A stretch of DNA of 40,867 nucleotides from positions 1-40,867 of the IMG/VR virus record IMGVR_UViG_3300030116_006156. The stretch is one strand, 5' to 3'. Origin of the DNA: a virus. The notes beneath the pieces were generated by a model. It saw only the letters and a program-made list of their open reading frames with translations. It was not told the origin of the DNA and made no database searches. Position 1 is the stretch's first letter. Every line of letters begins with the position of its first letter. Both the position numbers and the translations under genes were made by a program. Below are positions 7,516 through 14,244 of this stretch, one piece after another.

Positions 7516-9210
7516 TTAGTACCCAAAGGTTGCATCTTGTGGTTGAAAAGTGCTATTTTTTATGTCTTGGAGAGATTTATGAATACTGACATATCCGGTG
7601 GTTCTAGTCATAAGCATGTAACGCAACGCATCGTATGCATGGTCTTCAGCTTTTGTATCTACGTCTTCACTGTTTGTTTTAGAAAGAGGTATACCCGCAA
7701 GTTGTTTAATTATGTTTGTGCACGTATAAAAAAACTTTACTGTAGGTTCTCCCGTAAACTCATTGTCGCCAAGCCGACGATGTATTTCCATCTTGCCAGC
7801 AATACGACTTCTATCAGACGGAACCCACCGACATCCGCAACGAATCATCGTTTCAGCAATGGAAGGACCATATCCTGTTTTGTTCCAACATGAAGAATCT
7901 AAAACAGTGTAATGAGGTTTAGGATCATATTGTTCTAATTCTAGTATTTTAGCGGCTAGTTGCTCTGCTGTAAAGTGTTTTACATAAAGCTCTCTATATA
8001 TCCATATGTTGTTGTCCCAATCGATTGCACCCCAGAGTACGCACGAAGGGCTTGCGTAGCCGTAGTCTGCCGCTCTGATACGCGGCCAGTTGGCGGGCAA
8101 CTCAAATGGATCAACCACATGTTTGATTTTGCTAAATTCAGGAAAGGCACATCCTTCTGCCACATCCCAATCGCCATCAAGTAATCTTTTTCTTTCGACT
8201 TCTGGGAGAGAGAGGAGCATTGCCTCATACTGTCCATCCGCCATGAGATATGGGTTGTCGGTAAGTCGTGCGGGTACGAATTTTCTCCAGTATAGGGGTT
8301 GACCGTGCTTGCTGTGACCCTCTGGGTATATAAGTGGCTTTTCAGATTCAATATCGCTGGGGATGAAGCGAATGCCGGGTTCACCTTGGTCGATGTACAT
8401 TTTCTTGACCCACCAGCCGCCAACGCCTCCGGGGTTAGCTGTGCAACGCATGGAGAGATTTGCGGAGAGTTCAGGGTCCGTGCTCCGTAAACGTGACCGT
8501 AGATATTCCCATACGTAGGGGGTGGGATACTGTGTAATTTCATCGATGGCTATCCAATTGAAGGCTTGTCCCTGATATCGGGTAACGTCCTTGTCTTTGT
8601 CAAGATAACTAAACCAGATAGTGGCCCCCGACGGGAAATGCCATGTGGATTTAGACTCTCTAAAGGAGGCACCGGGAAACGCCTTGGGATAAAGTTGTTT
8701 AGATTTGGAGATGAGTTCAGTCAATTCATCCAGAGTGCGACGGAGTAATAAACCACGATGATTAGGATTATGGCAATAACGGAGAGGATCTGCCAAGAGA
8801 GCGAAACTCTTTCCTCCACCAGCCGCACCGCCGTATAGTACATCTTGTTCAGGTGCTGACAGAAAGTCCTCTTGTGGTCCATCATTCGGTTTGAATACAA
8901 CTTCAGATTCTCCCACAAGCTTTTTAACTGCGTCTGGTAAGGCATTTAAATCTCCTACATCAATTACTCGTGAATTTTTACCTTGTAGTGCTGTTTCTAC
9001 TTTTTTAGCGGCACTCTCTCTTTTTCTAGCTCTTTGTATTTGTTTATCAGCCGCCGCCCGCTTCTTTTCGGCTTCTTTCTTAGAACGGCGTATACTCGCC
9101 TGTGTGGCTCTCCGAGCTTTTTCGGCTGTGGAGAGGTTATAACGTGCTTTAGGCGCGTCAGGGTCCTTTCTAGGGCGTCCACGGGGGCGTTTTAAGGCTT
9201 CACTGCTCAT
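7516..9210 (-). CDS. terL: terminase large subunit with AT-hook-like N-terminus
   Basis: This 564-aa packaging motor combines an ATPase and a nuclease. Walker A is GGAAGGGKS (127-135), Walker B FNWIAIDE (217-224, D223 and catalytic E224), and a coupling text TANPGG lies at 258-262. The RNase H-like nuclease shows D382 (AADYGY), D438 (VLDSS) and D527 (DHAYDALRY; D523 also possible). Residues 8-15 read RPRGRPRK, an AT-hook core, followed by about 60 very basic helical residues; usual TerL proteins begin near the ATPase. It overlaps terS by 11 bases and adjoins the recombinase-like gene. Confidence 0.95.
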   Translation of the reverse strand: MSSEALKRPRGRPRKDPDAPKARYNLSTAEKARRATQASIRRSKKEAEKKRAAADKQIQRARKRESAAKKVETALQGKNSRVIDVGDLNALPDAVKKLVGESEVVFKPNDGPQEDFLSAPEQDVLYGGAAGGGKSFALLADPLRYCHNPNHRGLLLRRTLDELTELISKSKQLYPKAFPGASFRESKSTWHFPSGATIWFSYLDKDKDVTRYQGQAFNWIAIDEITQYPTPYVWEYLRSRLRSTDPELSANLSMRCTANPGGVGGWWVKKMYIDQGEPGIRFIPSDIESEKPLIYPEGHSKHGQPLYWRKFVPARLTDNPYLMADGQYEAMLLSLPEVERKRLLDGDWDVAEGCAFPEFSKIKHVVDPFELPANWPRIRAADYGYASPSCVLWGAIDWDNNIWIYRELYVKHFTAEQLAAKILELEQYDPKPHYTVLDSSCWNKTGYGPSIAETMIRCGCRWVPSDRSRIAGKMEIHRRLGDNEFTGEPTVKFFYTCTNIIKQLAGIPLSKTNSEDVDTKAEDHAYDALRYMLMTRTTGYVSIHKSLQDIKNSTFQPQDATFGY

Positions 9211-9604
9211 CTACAACGATTTCTTGTTTGGAGGGGAGTAGAACGACTCCGTGAACAGCTTGTATGTTTACATTATGAGTTTCTTGCTTACCTAAACCTA
9301 CACGATTTAACAAAGATTCGGCGGCTTGAAGGCGAATATTATCGCCACGTTCTATTTCTGGAGCATCTATAGTAGAAATTAGCTTATTTACTGCTTTTAC
9401 AGCACCTCCTGCAAGCACACTGCGGGATCTTTCTATGATTTCAGTAGCTAAACTCTCTTTTAAATGCCCTATGGAGCCTGAAGAGTACCCGGCTACCTCA
9501 CAAGCACGGCTAAAATTACCCCCATTGTCAAAAAGAGCATCTAAAAAAGTTTTTTGTTGTTCATTTAGCTCTCTTTTACGAGTTTGCTGGGGTAATAAAT
9601 TCAT
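9200..9604 (-). CDS. terS: terminase small subunit
   Basis: This 134-aa protein should recognise phage DNA and load it on TerL. The start is ATG 9604 with TTGGAG seven bases before it. The frame is open further up to a TTG at 9724, but that TTG is the -35 box of the promoter, so the longer form is not transcribed. The N-terminal region reads LNEQQKTFLDALFDNGGNFSRACEVAGYS (residues 15-43 in short pieces), the typical HTH of small terminases (FLDALFDNGG, then RACEVAGYS). The middle (NIRLQAAESLLNRVGL) fits the oligomerisation helices. First gene of the late operon. Confidence 0.85.
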   Translation of the reverse strand: MNLLPQQTRKRELNEQQKTFLDALFDNGGNFSRACEVAGYSSGSIGHLKESLATEIIERSRSVLAGGAVKAVNKLISTIDAPEIERGDNIRLQAAESLLNRVGLGKQETHNVNIQAVHGVVLLPSKQEIVVDEQ

Positions 9605-9694
9605 ATTTTCTCCAAAAAAATGTACAAAACGCAGTGGTGTAAAGACTTTATTACTGCAATGTCGATTCTCTTTACCGCTGGATTGCACAAATAC

Positions 9695-9724
9695 ATTATG
9701 GTATCTAACTTTTAAGTTTGTCAA
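9695..9724 (-). promoter_or_regulatory. sigma70-like promoter of the packaging and head operon
   Basis: On the minus strand TTGACA (9724-9719, perfect -35) is followed after 18 bases by CATAAT (9700-9695, 5 of 6). The start point would be near 9688, about 85 bases before the terS ATG. This is the best-matching promoter seen in the window and fits the start of the late leftward operon. No phage-type promoter or RNA polymerase gene is seen. Confidence 0.65.
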
Positions 9725-9739
9725 CTAAGATAAAAACAC

Positions 9740-9768
9740 TTGACGTAATTTAAATACGACAGTAAACT
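9740..9768 (+). promoter_or_regulatory. possible plus-strand promoter of a small RNA
   Basis: TTGACG (9740-9745), a 17-base spacer and TAAACT (9763-9768) form a sigma70-like promoter. It points away from terS, with no protein gene downstream on the plus strand, and an intrinsic terminator lies about 75 bases further on. The -10 and spacing equal those of the promoter at 12-40. Confidence 0.35.
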
Positions 9769-9784
9769 GGGTTTGTAAGCCCAC

Positions 9785-9798
9785 GGGGGTATACCCCC
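9785..9798. repeat. perfect 14-bp palindrome
   Basis: GGGGGTATACCCCC equals its own reverse complement. The part GTATACCCC recurs at about 9948-9956. Such a site could be bound by a dimeric protein or form a hairpin in RNA; it lies between two back-to-back promoters and the candidate small RNA. Confidence 0.5.
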
Positions 9799-9819
9799 AA
9801 GCTTATCCCGCCGCATACG

Positions 9820-9851
9820 CCCGCAGGTATCCCCTACTTGCGGGTTTTTTT
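9820..9851 (+). terminator. intrinsic terminator, plus strand
   Basis: CCCGCA (9820-9825) pairs with TGCGGG (9839-9844) and is followed at once by seven T (9845-9851), a canonical rho-independent terminator. No plus-strand protein gene precedes it, which is the main reason to suspect a small RNA here. Confidence 0.65.
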
Positions 9852-9863
9852 ATGCCCGCTGGC

Positions 9864-9939
9864 ACCGTTGGTACCTAACGGTAAGCCGGGAGTGTGCAAT
9901 ATTTGTACAACAACCTAAAAATAAAAAAAATACCGTTAG
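9864..9939. repeat. ACCGTTRG repeats, operator candidate
   Basis: ACCGTT (9864-9869) and AACGGT (9877-9882) form an inverted repeat around a GGTACC core. A third copy, ACCGTTAG, lies at 9932-9939. The spacing and symmetry suggest a binding site for a regulator, possibly the HTH protein encoded at 10537-11013. Pattern seen, function inferred. Confidence 0.35.
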
Positions 9940-10192
9940 TTTGCATACGTATACCCCTACACCCCGCGTGGCCCTAGCCGCCCGCACCCCAATAAATCTT
10001 TTAATTACCATCGGTGATGCCCGCGATATCAGCCATTGGGTAAAACCGCCAGTATTCATCGTGCGTTCTAAAAGGTAATTGGTCACGCGCCACCTGTGTG
10101 CCTGAACTCCAGTGACAAATCCAACCAAAAGAAGTTTCTAAAAGTTTCCCATCGGTCCCCTATTTGAATACCCCCACTGGACACCCAGAAAA

Positions 10193-10230
10193 ACCCGAAA
10201 GCTTTACTGGTCAACGCTTTGGGTATTTTT
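10193..10230 (+). terminator. possible plus-strand terminator
   Basis: ACCCGAAAGC (10193-10202) pairs, with one bulged base, with GCTTTGGGT (10216-10224), and the run ATTTTT follows. It faces the minus-strand terminator at 10238-10263, so rightward transcripts that leave the non-coding region would stop before the accessory operon. Confidence 0.4.
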
Positions 10231-10237
10231 CTAGGAC

Positions 10238-10263
10238 AAAAAAAGGCCCCCGTAGTGGAGGCC
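10238..10263 (-). terminator. intrinsic terminator of the leftward accessory operon
   Basis: On the minus strand GGCCTCC (10263-10257) pairs with GGGGGCC (10251-10245; one G-T pair) around the loop ACTAC, and seven T follow (10244-10238). It lies about 60 bases after the stop of the 69-aa gene. A second GC-rich inverted repeat (AAGCCGG with CCGGCTT, about 10266-10309) lies between stop and terminator. Confidence 0.7.
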
Positions 10264-10321
10264 AAAAAGCCGGCGGTGGAAATGAGATTGGAGGACTCAA
10301 CACCGGCTTGAGGGAACGCAG

Positions 10322-10531
10322 TTACCCTGTTCGGATGGACAGGTAAAGGTCGTTCGCGTCAGACAGCAAGTTGTCCAGTTCCTTCAAGAATGCTTGATCA
10401 GCATCTGTTAAGTAAACTTTCCGCTCTATGCCAGATCCCTCAACCTTAGCGGCATAAGCATTACTAGACACAATAGACCGTAGACGGTTGATCTGGTCAG
10501 GCGTGAAACTCAGTGATTTTTTCATACGCAT
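10322..10531 (-). CDS. small hypothetical protein, accessory operon
   Basis: A 69-aa protein starts at ATG 10531 after CGGGAG and has a second ATG two codons later. It is the last gene before the terminator and five bases behind the HTH gene, so it is probably co-transcribed. It is helical and charged, with FTPDQINRLRSIV and ADQAFLKELDNLLSDAND as the likely helices. No known family recognised. It could work with the HTH protein, which is inferred from pairing only. Confidence 0.6.
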   Translation of the reverse strand: MRMKKSLSFTPDQINRLRSIVSSNAYAAKVEGSGIERKVYLTDADQAFLKELDNLLSDANDLYLSIRTG

Positions 10532-10536
10532 TGGAT

Positions 10537-11013
10537 TTAGCTCCCGTTTACTATTTTCTTGAGTGCGTTATGCACATCTGGAGAATACACAAAGCTTTCC
10601 GAATGTACAACCTCTATCCCGCGGTAGTGCCGTTCCAACATACGACAGACTTTGTCGATGTTCTGGTGGTGGAGAGCAACCCGCTTAGGTTTGCCAGCCA
10701 AACGATACACCAGTGGGACATGGAAGCGACTCCGAAGGTGCAAGATATACTGGTAGGCAGTAGATCGGGTGACACCTAAGACCAGAGCAATGTGCTCTAC
10801 CGACAGAGGGACGTCCGACTTGTGCAAAAGATCCAAGATTTTAAAATGGGTTTTACCCCACTGATTAACCGCCTTAGGGGCAGAAAGCTCTAAGGCTTTG
10901 ACATCATCCGCTAGAGCCTCCAGTGTCGAAACGATGGAGACTCTGGCAACACCATGTAATTTGCCCGCTAAAGCTAACAACTCATCAGCGATACGCTTTT
11001 GTTCTGTGTTCAT
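10537..11013 (-). CDS. winged HTH transcription regulator
   Basis: This 158-aa protein has a clear helix-turn-helix at about 68-96: VPLSVEHIALVLGVTRSTA with YQYILHLR as recognition helix, then a wing-like hairpin (HVPLVYRLAGKPKRVALHH). Residues 1-45 are helical and may form a dimer or bind a partner. It resembles phage MarR- or Rrf2-size regulators, but I cannot name the family. The start is ATG 11013 with AGGA upstream and its own promoter candidate. It may control the divergent early promoters or its own operon. Confidence 0.7.
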   Translation of the reverse strand: MNTEQKRIADELLALAGKLHGVARVSIVSTLEALADDVKALELSAPKAVNQWGKTHFKILDLLHKSDVPLSVEHIALVLGVTRSTAYQYILHLRSRFHVPLVYRLAGKPKRVALHHQNIDKVCRMLERHYRGIEVVHSESFVYSPDVHNALKKIVNGS

Positions 11014-11046
11014 TGTAAATGTCCTATGATAATGATGATTAAAAGA

Positions 11047-11075
11047 ATTAAAACGAACTTGTATAACAGACTCAA
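11047..11075 (-). promoter_or_regulatory. promoter candidate ahead of the HTH regulator
   Basis: Minus strand TTGAGT (11075-11070), 17 bases, TTTAAT (11052-11047, 5 of 6). It lies in the 76-base gap between the DUF932 stop and the HTH start and would give the regulator its own transcript. Confidence 0.4.
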
Positions 11076-11089
11076 AAAGTCCCCGATCA

Positions 11090-12112
11090 TCAAGCCGCCT
11101 CCAATGCTAACCACTGGGGAGACTCCAACACAGCACGTACTTCAGCATTACGCTTAAACTGGACGCGATGTTGTTGAGCGTTACCCCGACTGGTTTGAAG
11201 CTCGGTGGTAGTGCCGTCATCGTTCTGACGCTCCCACGTTGCATCAGTGTGAGTCGCCCAGTGTGTTAAGGCGTTATAGCCCGCCCACAGAGTACGGCCA
11301 AGCTCAATTTGCTCTTCATTAAAACGATGCGTTAGGTAATCCAATAGTCGCCCATTGACTCGGGTAGTATTGTCACTGGATAACCTACGGCCTTCACCTG
11401 TCAGCCGGCAAACTGTGTTCTCTAGGATCTCAGTCCATTGGCTAGGATGCAGGTCGATGGTTCTCCATGCGTCCATCTTTTCCCGGTGGTTCATGAACAT
11501 ATCAAGCCCTAGGTTAGCTTTAGCGATCATCGCACTAGGGGACAAACTGGCGGTGTGCTTGCGTTTTTGGTGGTACGCCTTCTGCCCCCCGAACACCATC
11601 GTATTACGGCAATAGTCGCGGTAAGCACCGGAGAACACCTGAAACGCCCACGACATATCGACGCTGTTAACGATATCGGCTCTAGCCGTGATGCCATCGC
11701 CTTTGCCGTCGATATCAAACGTTAGGTCGTTAAAGTAAACAGCCCGGGAAGCTTTGCGGCCTCCCTCATACAACCGATCTACTACCGTCAGGTTTCCGGT
11801 GGGTAAGCTCGCATTATCCACGATGGTGTTACCTTGGTGACGAAACACCTCGCCGTGGTCGACTAGCTTGTACGTCTTAGCGACTGGCGGAGAGTCCAAC
11901 ACCTCGCCACTGACAGTATTGCGTAAAGCAAAAAACCCGTCGAACGGCTTATGACTAAAACCGCCAATAGTCGGCGTTTTTGTGTATAGGGGAATCTTGC
12001 TAATTTGCCCCCGCTCCGCAAACAAGTCGATACTGGTGACGTCATCGTGCACCATCTCAAGACCGTTGGGTATTTCACGGATCACCCCGTCCGGTATGAA
12101 TTGACTCGACAT
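11090..12112 (-). CDS. DUF932 family phage/plasmid protein
   Basis: This 340-aa protein resembles the DUF932 (phage/plasmid-like) family: an N-terminal part with PLYTKTPTIGGFSHKP, a middle with DGITARADIVNSVDMSWAF and the stretch CRNTMVFGG (about 180-190), and a C-terminal LWAGYNALTHWATH (about 288-301). The family is common on phages and plasmids and has no settled function; some members are expressed early. Start is ATG 12112 with a G-rich site before it, one base after the previous stop. GC is near 50% by hand count of a sample line, above the late genes near 40%, which suggests a different origin. Confidence 0.7.
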   Translation of the reverse strand: MSSQFIPDGVIREIPNGLEMVHDDVTSIDLFAERGQISKIPLYTKTPTIGGFSHKPFDGFFALRNTVSGEVLDSPPVAKTYKLVDHGEVFRHQGNTIVDNASLPTGNLTVVDRLYEGGRKASRAVYFNDLTFDIDGKGDGITARADIVNSVDMSWAFQVFSGAYRDYCRNTMVFGGQKAYHQKRKHTASLSPSAMIAKANLGLDMFMNHREKMDAWRTIDLHPSQWTEILENTVCRLTGEGRRLSSDNTTRVNGRLLDYLTHRFNEEQIELGRTLWAGYNALTHWATHTDATWERQNDDGTTTELQTSRGNAQQHRVQFKRNAEVRAVLESPQWLALEAA

Positions 12113-12113
12113 G

Positions 12114-12515
12114 TTAGTTACCCCCCTGCACAGATTTAGAAACCCCGTCACGCCAATCGATCACGGTCGTTTCAGTTTGTAGAAAATCGTCGGTAGTTTT
12201 GTCGTAACCCGTCTCTAGGTTTTCGATGTAAGTCCCATCAAAATACTTAATGGTAGGCTCTACGCCATAAGCGAGAATGGTCGCCCAAGCACTGGTGCAG
12301 TCAACGGCAACAGTCAATTCAGTACCGATATTCCATTCGACTGATCCGATACTCTGGCCCCCCAAGTGTCCAGACTTTCGGTCACTCATTCGCAACTTAA
12401 TGATCTGGACAGGTAAGCCGTAGGCATCCTTTTTCAGTAAGAGAAACGTACCGGCATCGCCAGCAGTCCAAGTAAACTCCGATATCAGAGTTCCTTCAAT
12501 CGTTTGCATATCCAT
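12114..12515 (-). CDS. hypothetical protein upstream of DUF932
   Basis: A 133-aa protein starts at ATG 12515 with CAGGAG upstream. It looks beta-rich (EFTWTAGDAGTFLLLKKD, VEWNIGTELTVAVDC) and may be a small beta-barrel. No catalytic motif or family is recognised. It ends one base before the DUF932 start, so the two are translated together and may act together. A leader of about 50 bases with a CCAAC/GTTGG inverted repeat and an extended -10 promoter candidate precede it. Confidence 0.6.
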   Translation of the reverse strand: MDMQTIEGTLISEFTWTAGDAGTFLLLKKDAYGLPVQIIKLRMSDRKSGHLGGQSIGSVEWNIGTELTVAVDCTSAWATILAYGVEPTIKYFDGTYIENLETGYDKTTDDFLQTETTVIDWRDGVSKSVQGGN

Positions 12516-12564
12516 TAGATAAGCTCCTGTTTAAATCCAACCACACCGTGCAGTTGGTCTCTTG

Positions 12565-12593
12565 ATCATAGCACAGAAAACAAAGGTACATAA
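12565..12593 (-). promoter_or_regulatory. extended -10 promoter candidate
   Basis: Minus strand TGCTATGAT (12573-12565) is an extended -10 (TGn plus TATGAT, 5 of 6) with no good -35. It precedes the 133-aa and DUF932 genes and follows the 55-aa membrane gene, where a gap of about 80 bases breaks the otherwise tight operon. Confidence 0.35.
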
Positions 12594-12594
12594 C

Positions 12595-12762
12595 CTAAAT
12601 AAGAGTAAATAAAGAAAAAAAGGCTAAATAAAACAAAACCAAGATCCAAAGGCCACGCAACAACTGTCGCCTACCGCCGGCCTCTATTAGTTTTTGGTTT
12701 TGTATTGCTCTCTCAACCATATCATCAAACCGCTCTCTGACAATTTTGATTTCCCGCATCAT
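12595..12762 (-). CDS. small membrane protein, helix plus C-terminal TM
   Basis: A 55-aa frame starts at a double ATG (12762/12759) 22 bases after the Cys-rich gene stop, with AGGAG and AAGG ahead of it. Residues 1-36 are charged helix (REIKIVRERFDDMVERAI), and 37-55 are one hydrophobic segment (RGLWILVLFYLAFFSLFTLI) that ends the protein. This is a tail-anchored layout. Role unknown; an early membrane-acting protein is possible. The frame is also open upstream into the previous gene, but that part lacks a ribosome site. Confidence 0.5.
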   Translation of the reverse strand: MMREIKIVRERFDDMVERAIQNQKLIEAGGRRQLLRGLWILVLFYLAFFSLFTLI

Positions 12763-12784
12763 CCTTAACCGGCTCCTGACAAAT

Positions 12785-13444
12785 TCAATGCGTCTTAAAA
12801 ATAATGTTCTTATCGGGCGCGTCCCAACAAAGAGCGCAAGTTGTACAAGCTTGTGTTTTTCCTTCCTGTTCTGGACACACAATACCGTCACTGGTTAGCT
12901 CCTCACTGTTGGCACTAAACGCCCCGCAAGTATCAGACCATCGTACGGCCCATCGTTCCGGGAAATGAAAACGTGTAAGCATTAGCTCGTTGTGTATCGG
13001 TCCTTCCTCTACATGCGTATATCCCCACACATAGAGATTCTGGTGTGATACCAAAAGTCTACGCCAAAGTCGCACATACTCTGCGCTATAGAAATCCCCT
13101 AAAACATGTAAGCGCACCAAGACTAAACGGCCTTTGTTTTTGGCCTTAGTACAAATTTCTTTTAACTCCTTAATCAATCGTGCCTCTAGTTTGTCGCCAT
13201 GCTCAATACGATGGGCGAACGGCATATTGTTACCGTAGCAATCATTCCAGTGATGGCAAGAGGTCGGGCATGTTTCCCGTTCAGTTAGCGTGAGGGTATA
13301 CACCTCCGCACCTTTCAACTTACCTTTTTTTACGTGCCTCCCTGCACCTCCTATTTTCGCGCTCGATGGCTTCTTTAAGACGGAGTGCAAGTATCCCGTC
13401 AAGCTTTTTTTGCTTTTTTGGTAACGTGTTGTTGTTAGGTACAT
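12785..13444 (-). CDS. gene product 88-type Cys-rich protein
   Basis: This 219-aa protein resembles the phage 'gene product 88' family. Key texts are ERETCPTSCHHWNDCYG (C59, C63, C69), then KGRLVLVRLHVLGDFYSAEYV (106-124 region), and a C-terminal cluster with C190 and ACTTCALCW (C200, C203, C206). Nine cysteines in total, clustered at both ends of the fold, suggest a metal or Fe-S centre. The family's biochemical role is unknown to me. Start: ATG 13444 with GTGGAG before it; an in-frame GTG lies five codons earlier. Its first 125 bases overlap the preceding gene. Confidence 0.7.
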   Translation of the reverse strand: MYLTTTRYQKSKKSLTGYLHSVLKKPSSAKIGGAGRHVKKGKLKGAEVYTLTLTERETCPTSCHHWNDCYGNNMPFAHRIEHGDKLEARLIKELKEICTKAKNKGRLVLVRLHVLGDFYSAEYVRLWRRLLVSHQNLYVWGYTHVEEGPIHNELMLTRFHFPERWAVRWSDTCGAFSANSEELTSDGIVCPEQEGKTQACTTCALCWDAPDKNIIFKTH

Positions 13445-13535
13445 TGTTTGGTTCTCCACTAAAAGTGATCGGTCTTTCGTCGTTTGCTCTCCAGTCTGCC
13501 AAGGCTTCTGGATGACATATTGTTTTCGGCTTCAT
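13320..13535 (-). CDS. small basic protein overlapping the gp88-type gene
   Basis: A 71-aa frame starts at ATG 13535 with GGGGGAG directly upstream and overlaps the previous stop as ATGA. It continues 125 bases into the gp88-type gene in another frame. Its C-terminus is a basic charged helix (ILALRLKEAIERENRRCREA). The strong ribosome site and ATGA coupling favour a real gene; the long overlap is a reason for caution. No family recognised. Confidence 0.5.
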   Translation of the reverse strand: MKPKTICHPEALADWRANDERPITFSGEPNNVPNNNTLPKKQKKLDGILALRLKEAIERENRRCREARKKR

Positions 13536-13735
13536 TTTCTCCCCCTGTATAGAGCTAGCATATCGTGAGCGCACCGTAAATGTGACATAGCGTTATCTAG
13601 GTCACTTGATTCGGTATCACTAGTGTCATGCAAGATGGTGATGGCTTCGGTTATTAAGTTAAAACATTGCGTCAATTGTTTATCAACTAGCGCATCGACT
13701 CGTAGTTTATTTTCGTTCCTACTTGTTACGATCAT
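13532..13735 (-). CDS. small helical hypothetical protein
   Basis: A 67-aa protein starts at ATG 13735 (AGGAAG nine bases before) inside the last 17 bases of the preceding gene, and its stop overlaps the next start. The sequence is all helical (ALVDKQLTQCFNLITEAITI, then LRCAHDMLALYRGRK). No motif recognised. Tight coupling on both sides supports it as a real member of the accessory operon. Confidence 0.6.
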   Translation of the reverse strand: MIVTSRNENKLRVDALVDKQLTQCFNLITEAITILHDTSDTESSDLDNAMSHLRCAHDMLALYRGRK

Positions 13736-13928
13736 TTCTAGTCTTCCTTAATGTGTACAATTTCTGTAGAGCTTCACGGGGACTACCCCCATATTCTGTA
13801 TCTAGCATTGCCTCTACCGCAAACACGGGTTTATACTGGTCAACAATTCGACACTCTACGCGAGCGTTTAACATAAAGTTAAGTAACGTTGTGTCGGATG
13901 GCTTTTTAACTTGTATACTGTTTTCCAT
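13719..13928 (-). CDS. possible separate product from an in-frame internal start
   Basis: ATG 13928 lies in frame inside the 174-aa gene and is preceded by AAGGAGG at ideal distance. It would give a 69-aa C-terminal protein in addition to, or instead of, the long form. The site is the strongest ribosome site in the operon, which is unlikely by chance, though the codons KEAP also explain the bases. Confidence 0.4.
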   Translation of the reverse strand: MENSIQVKKPSDTTLLNFMLNARVECRIVDQYKPVFAVEAMLDTEYGGSPREALQKLYTLRKTRNDRNK

Positions 13929-14243
13929 AGGTGCCTCCTTTAATGGTATGGTTTCGGTTGCGTCGTAATGCTCCAACCACGATTCTAGGTGAGCGTCGTC
14001 GGACATTCCTCCTCTTGCTTTATCAATGTGCATAATGTCGCACCACGGATACTCCTCGCCTAGACAATCCAATACCTGTTCTTTCGTTTCTGCAAAAACG
14101 TTAACTACAAAGTATCGGCAAGGCTCAAAAGGTGGATTCTCTGTGTCTTGATCCAACAAGATACAAGCCCAACGGCAAATCATCGGCATATGATCGGCGT
14201 GTACAAAGTGTGGTCGTATGTTTCGATATTGTTCTGCAATCAT
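13719..14243 (-). CDS. hypothetical protein with internal start
   Basis: This 174-aa protein starts at ATG 14243, just past the previous stop; an ATG four codons earlier overlaps that stop. The N-terminal two thirds have the texts RYFVVNVFAETKEQVLDCLG and EEYPWCDIMHIDKARGG, the pattern of a small alpha/beta domain often seen in phage early proteins. The last 69 residues seem a separate module (CRIVDQYKPVFAVEAMLD) that has its own perfect ribosome site. Function unknown. Confidence 0.6.
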   Translation of the reverse strand: MIAEQYRNIRPHFVHADHMPMICRWACILLDQDTENPPFEPCRYFVVNVFAETKEQVLDCLGEEYPWCDIMHIDKARGGMSDDAHLESWLEHYDATETIPLKEAPMENSIQVKKPSDTTLLNFMLNARVECRIVDQYKPVFAVEAMLDTEYGGSPREALQKLYTLRKTRNDRNK

Positions 14244-14244
14244 T

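Larger units (their letters stand above)
9775..9851 (+). ncRNA. candidate small RNA, about 75 nt
   Basis: The stretch between the plus-strand promoter and the terminator at 9820-9851 could be transcribed as a short RNA. It contains the palindrome at 9785-9798 and the terminator hairpin. It lacks the cloverleaf, D-loop and T-loop of a tRNA. The only support is promoter plus terminator plus absence of coding; transcript data would decide. Confidence 0.25.
9605..10237. other. non-coding intergenic region with palindromes and terminators
   Basis: About 630 bases lack a convincing gene. Open frames here (for example one at 9850-10128, minus) have no ribosome site and an odd composition. The region holds the late promoter, a plus-strand promoter and hairpin, the perfect palindrome GGGGGTATACCCCC (9785-9798), three copies of ACCGTTRG, a second plus-strand hairpin and, just beyond, the terminator of the accessory operon. 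GC content is locally high. It could hold a regulatory RNA, a replication or packaging site, or an attachment site; none of these can be shown from the sequence alone. Confidence 0.6.

Noticed and set aside
7980-8543. A 187-aa minus-strand frame inside terL
   Set aside because: It overlaps the ATPase and nuclease part of TerL in another frame, has an odd composition, and lacks a ribosome site. TerL is clearly the coding frame.
9604-9724. Longer TerS start at 9724
   Set aside because: The first codon is a TTG that forms the -35 box of the promoter; ATG 9604 has a good ribosome site and fits the family start.
9770-9851. tRNA gene
   Set aside because: Length is about right, but no cloverleaf, no T-loop TTCRA and no acceptor stem can be drawn; the hairpin plus T-run is a terminator.
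9850-10265. Minus-strand frames of 92 and 60 aa in the non-coding block
   Set aside because: No ribosome site, overlap with terminators and palindromes, and composition unlike other proteins here.
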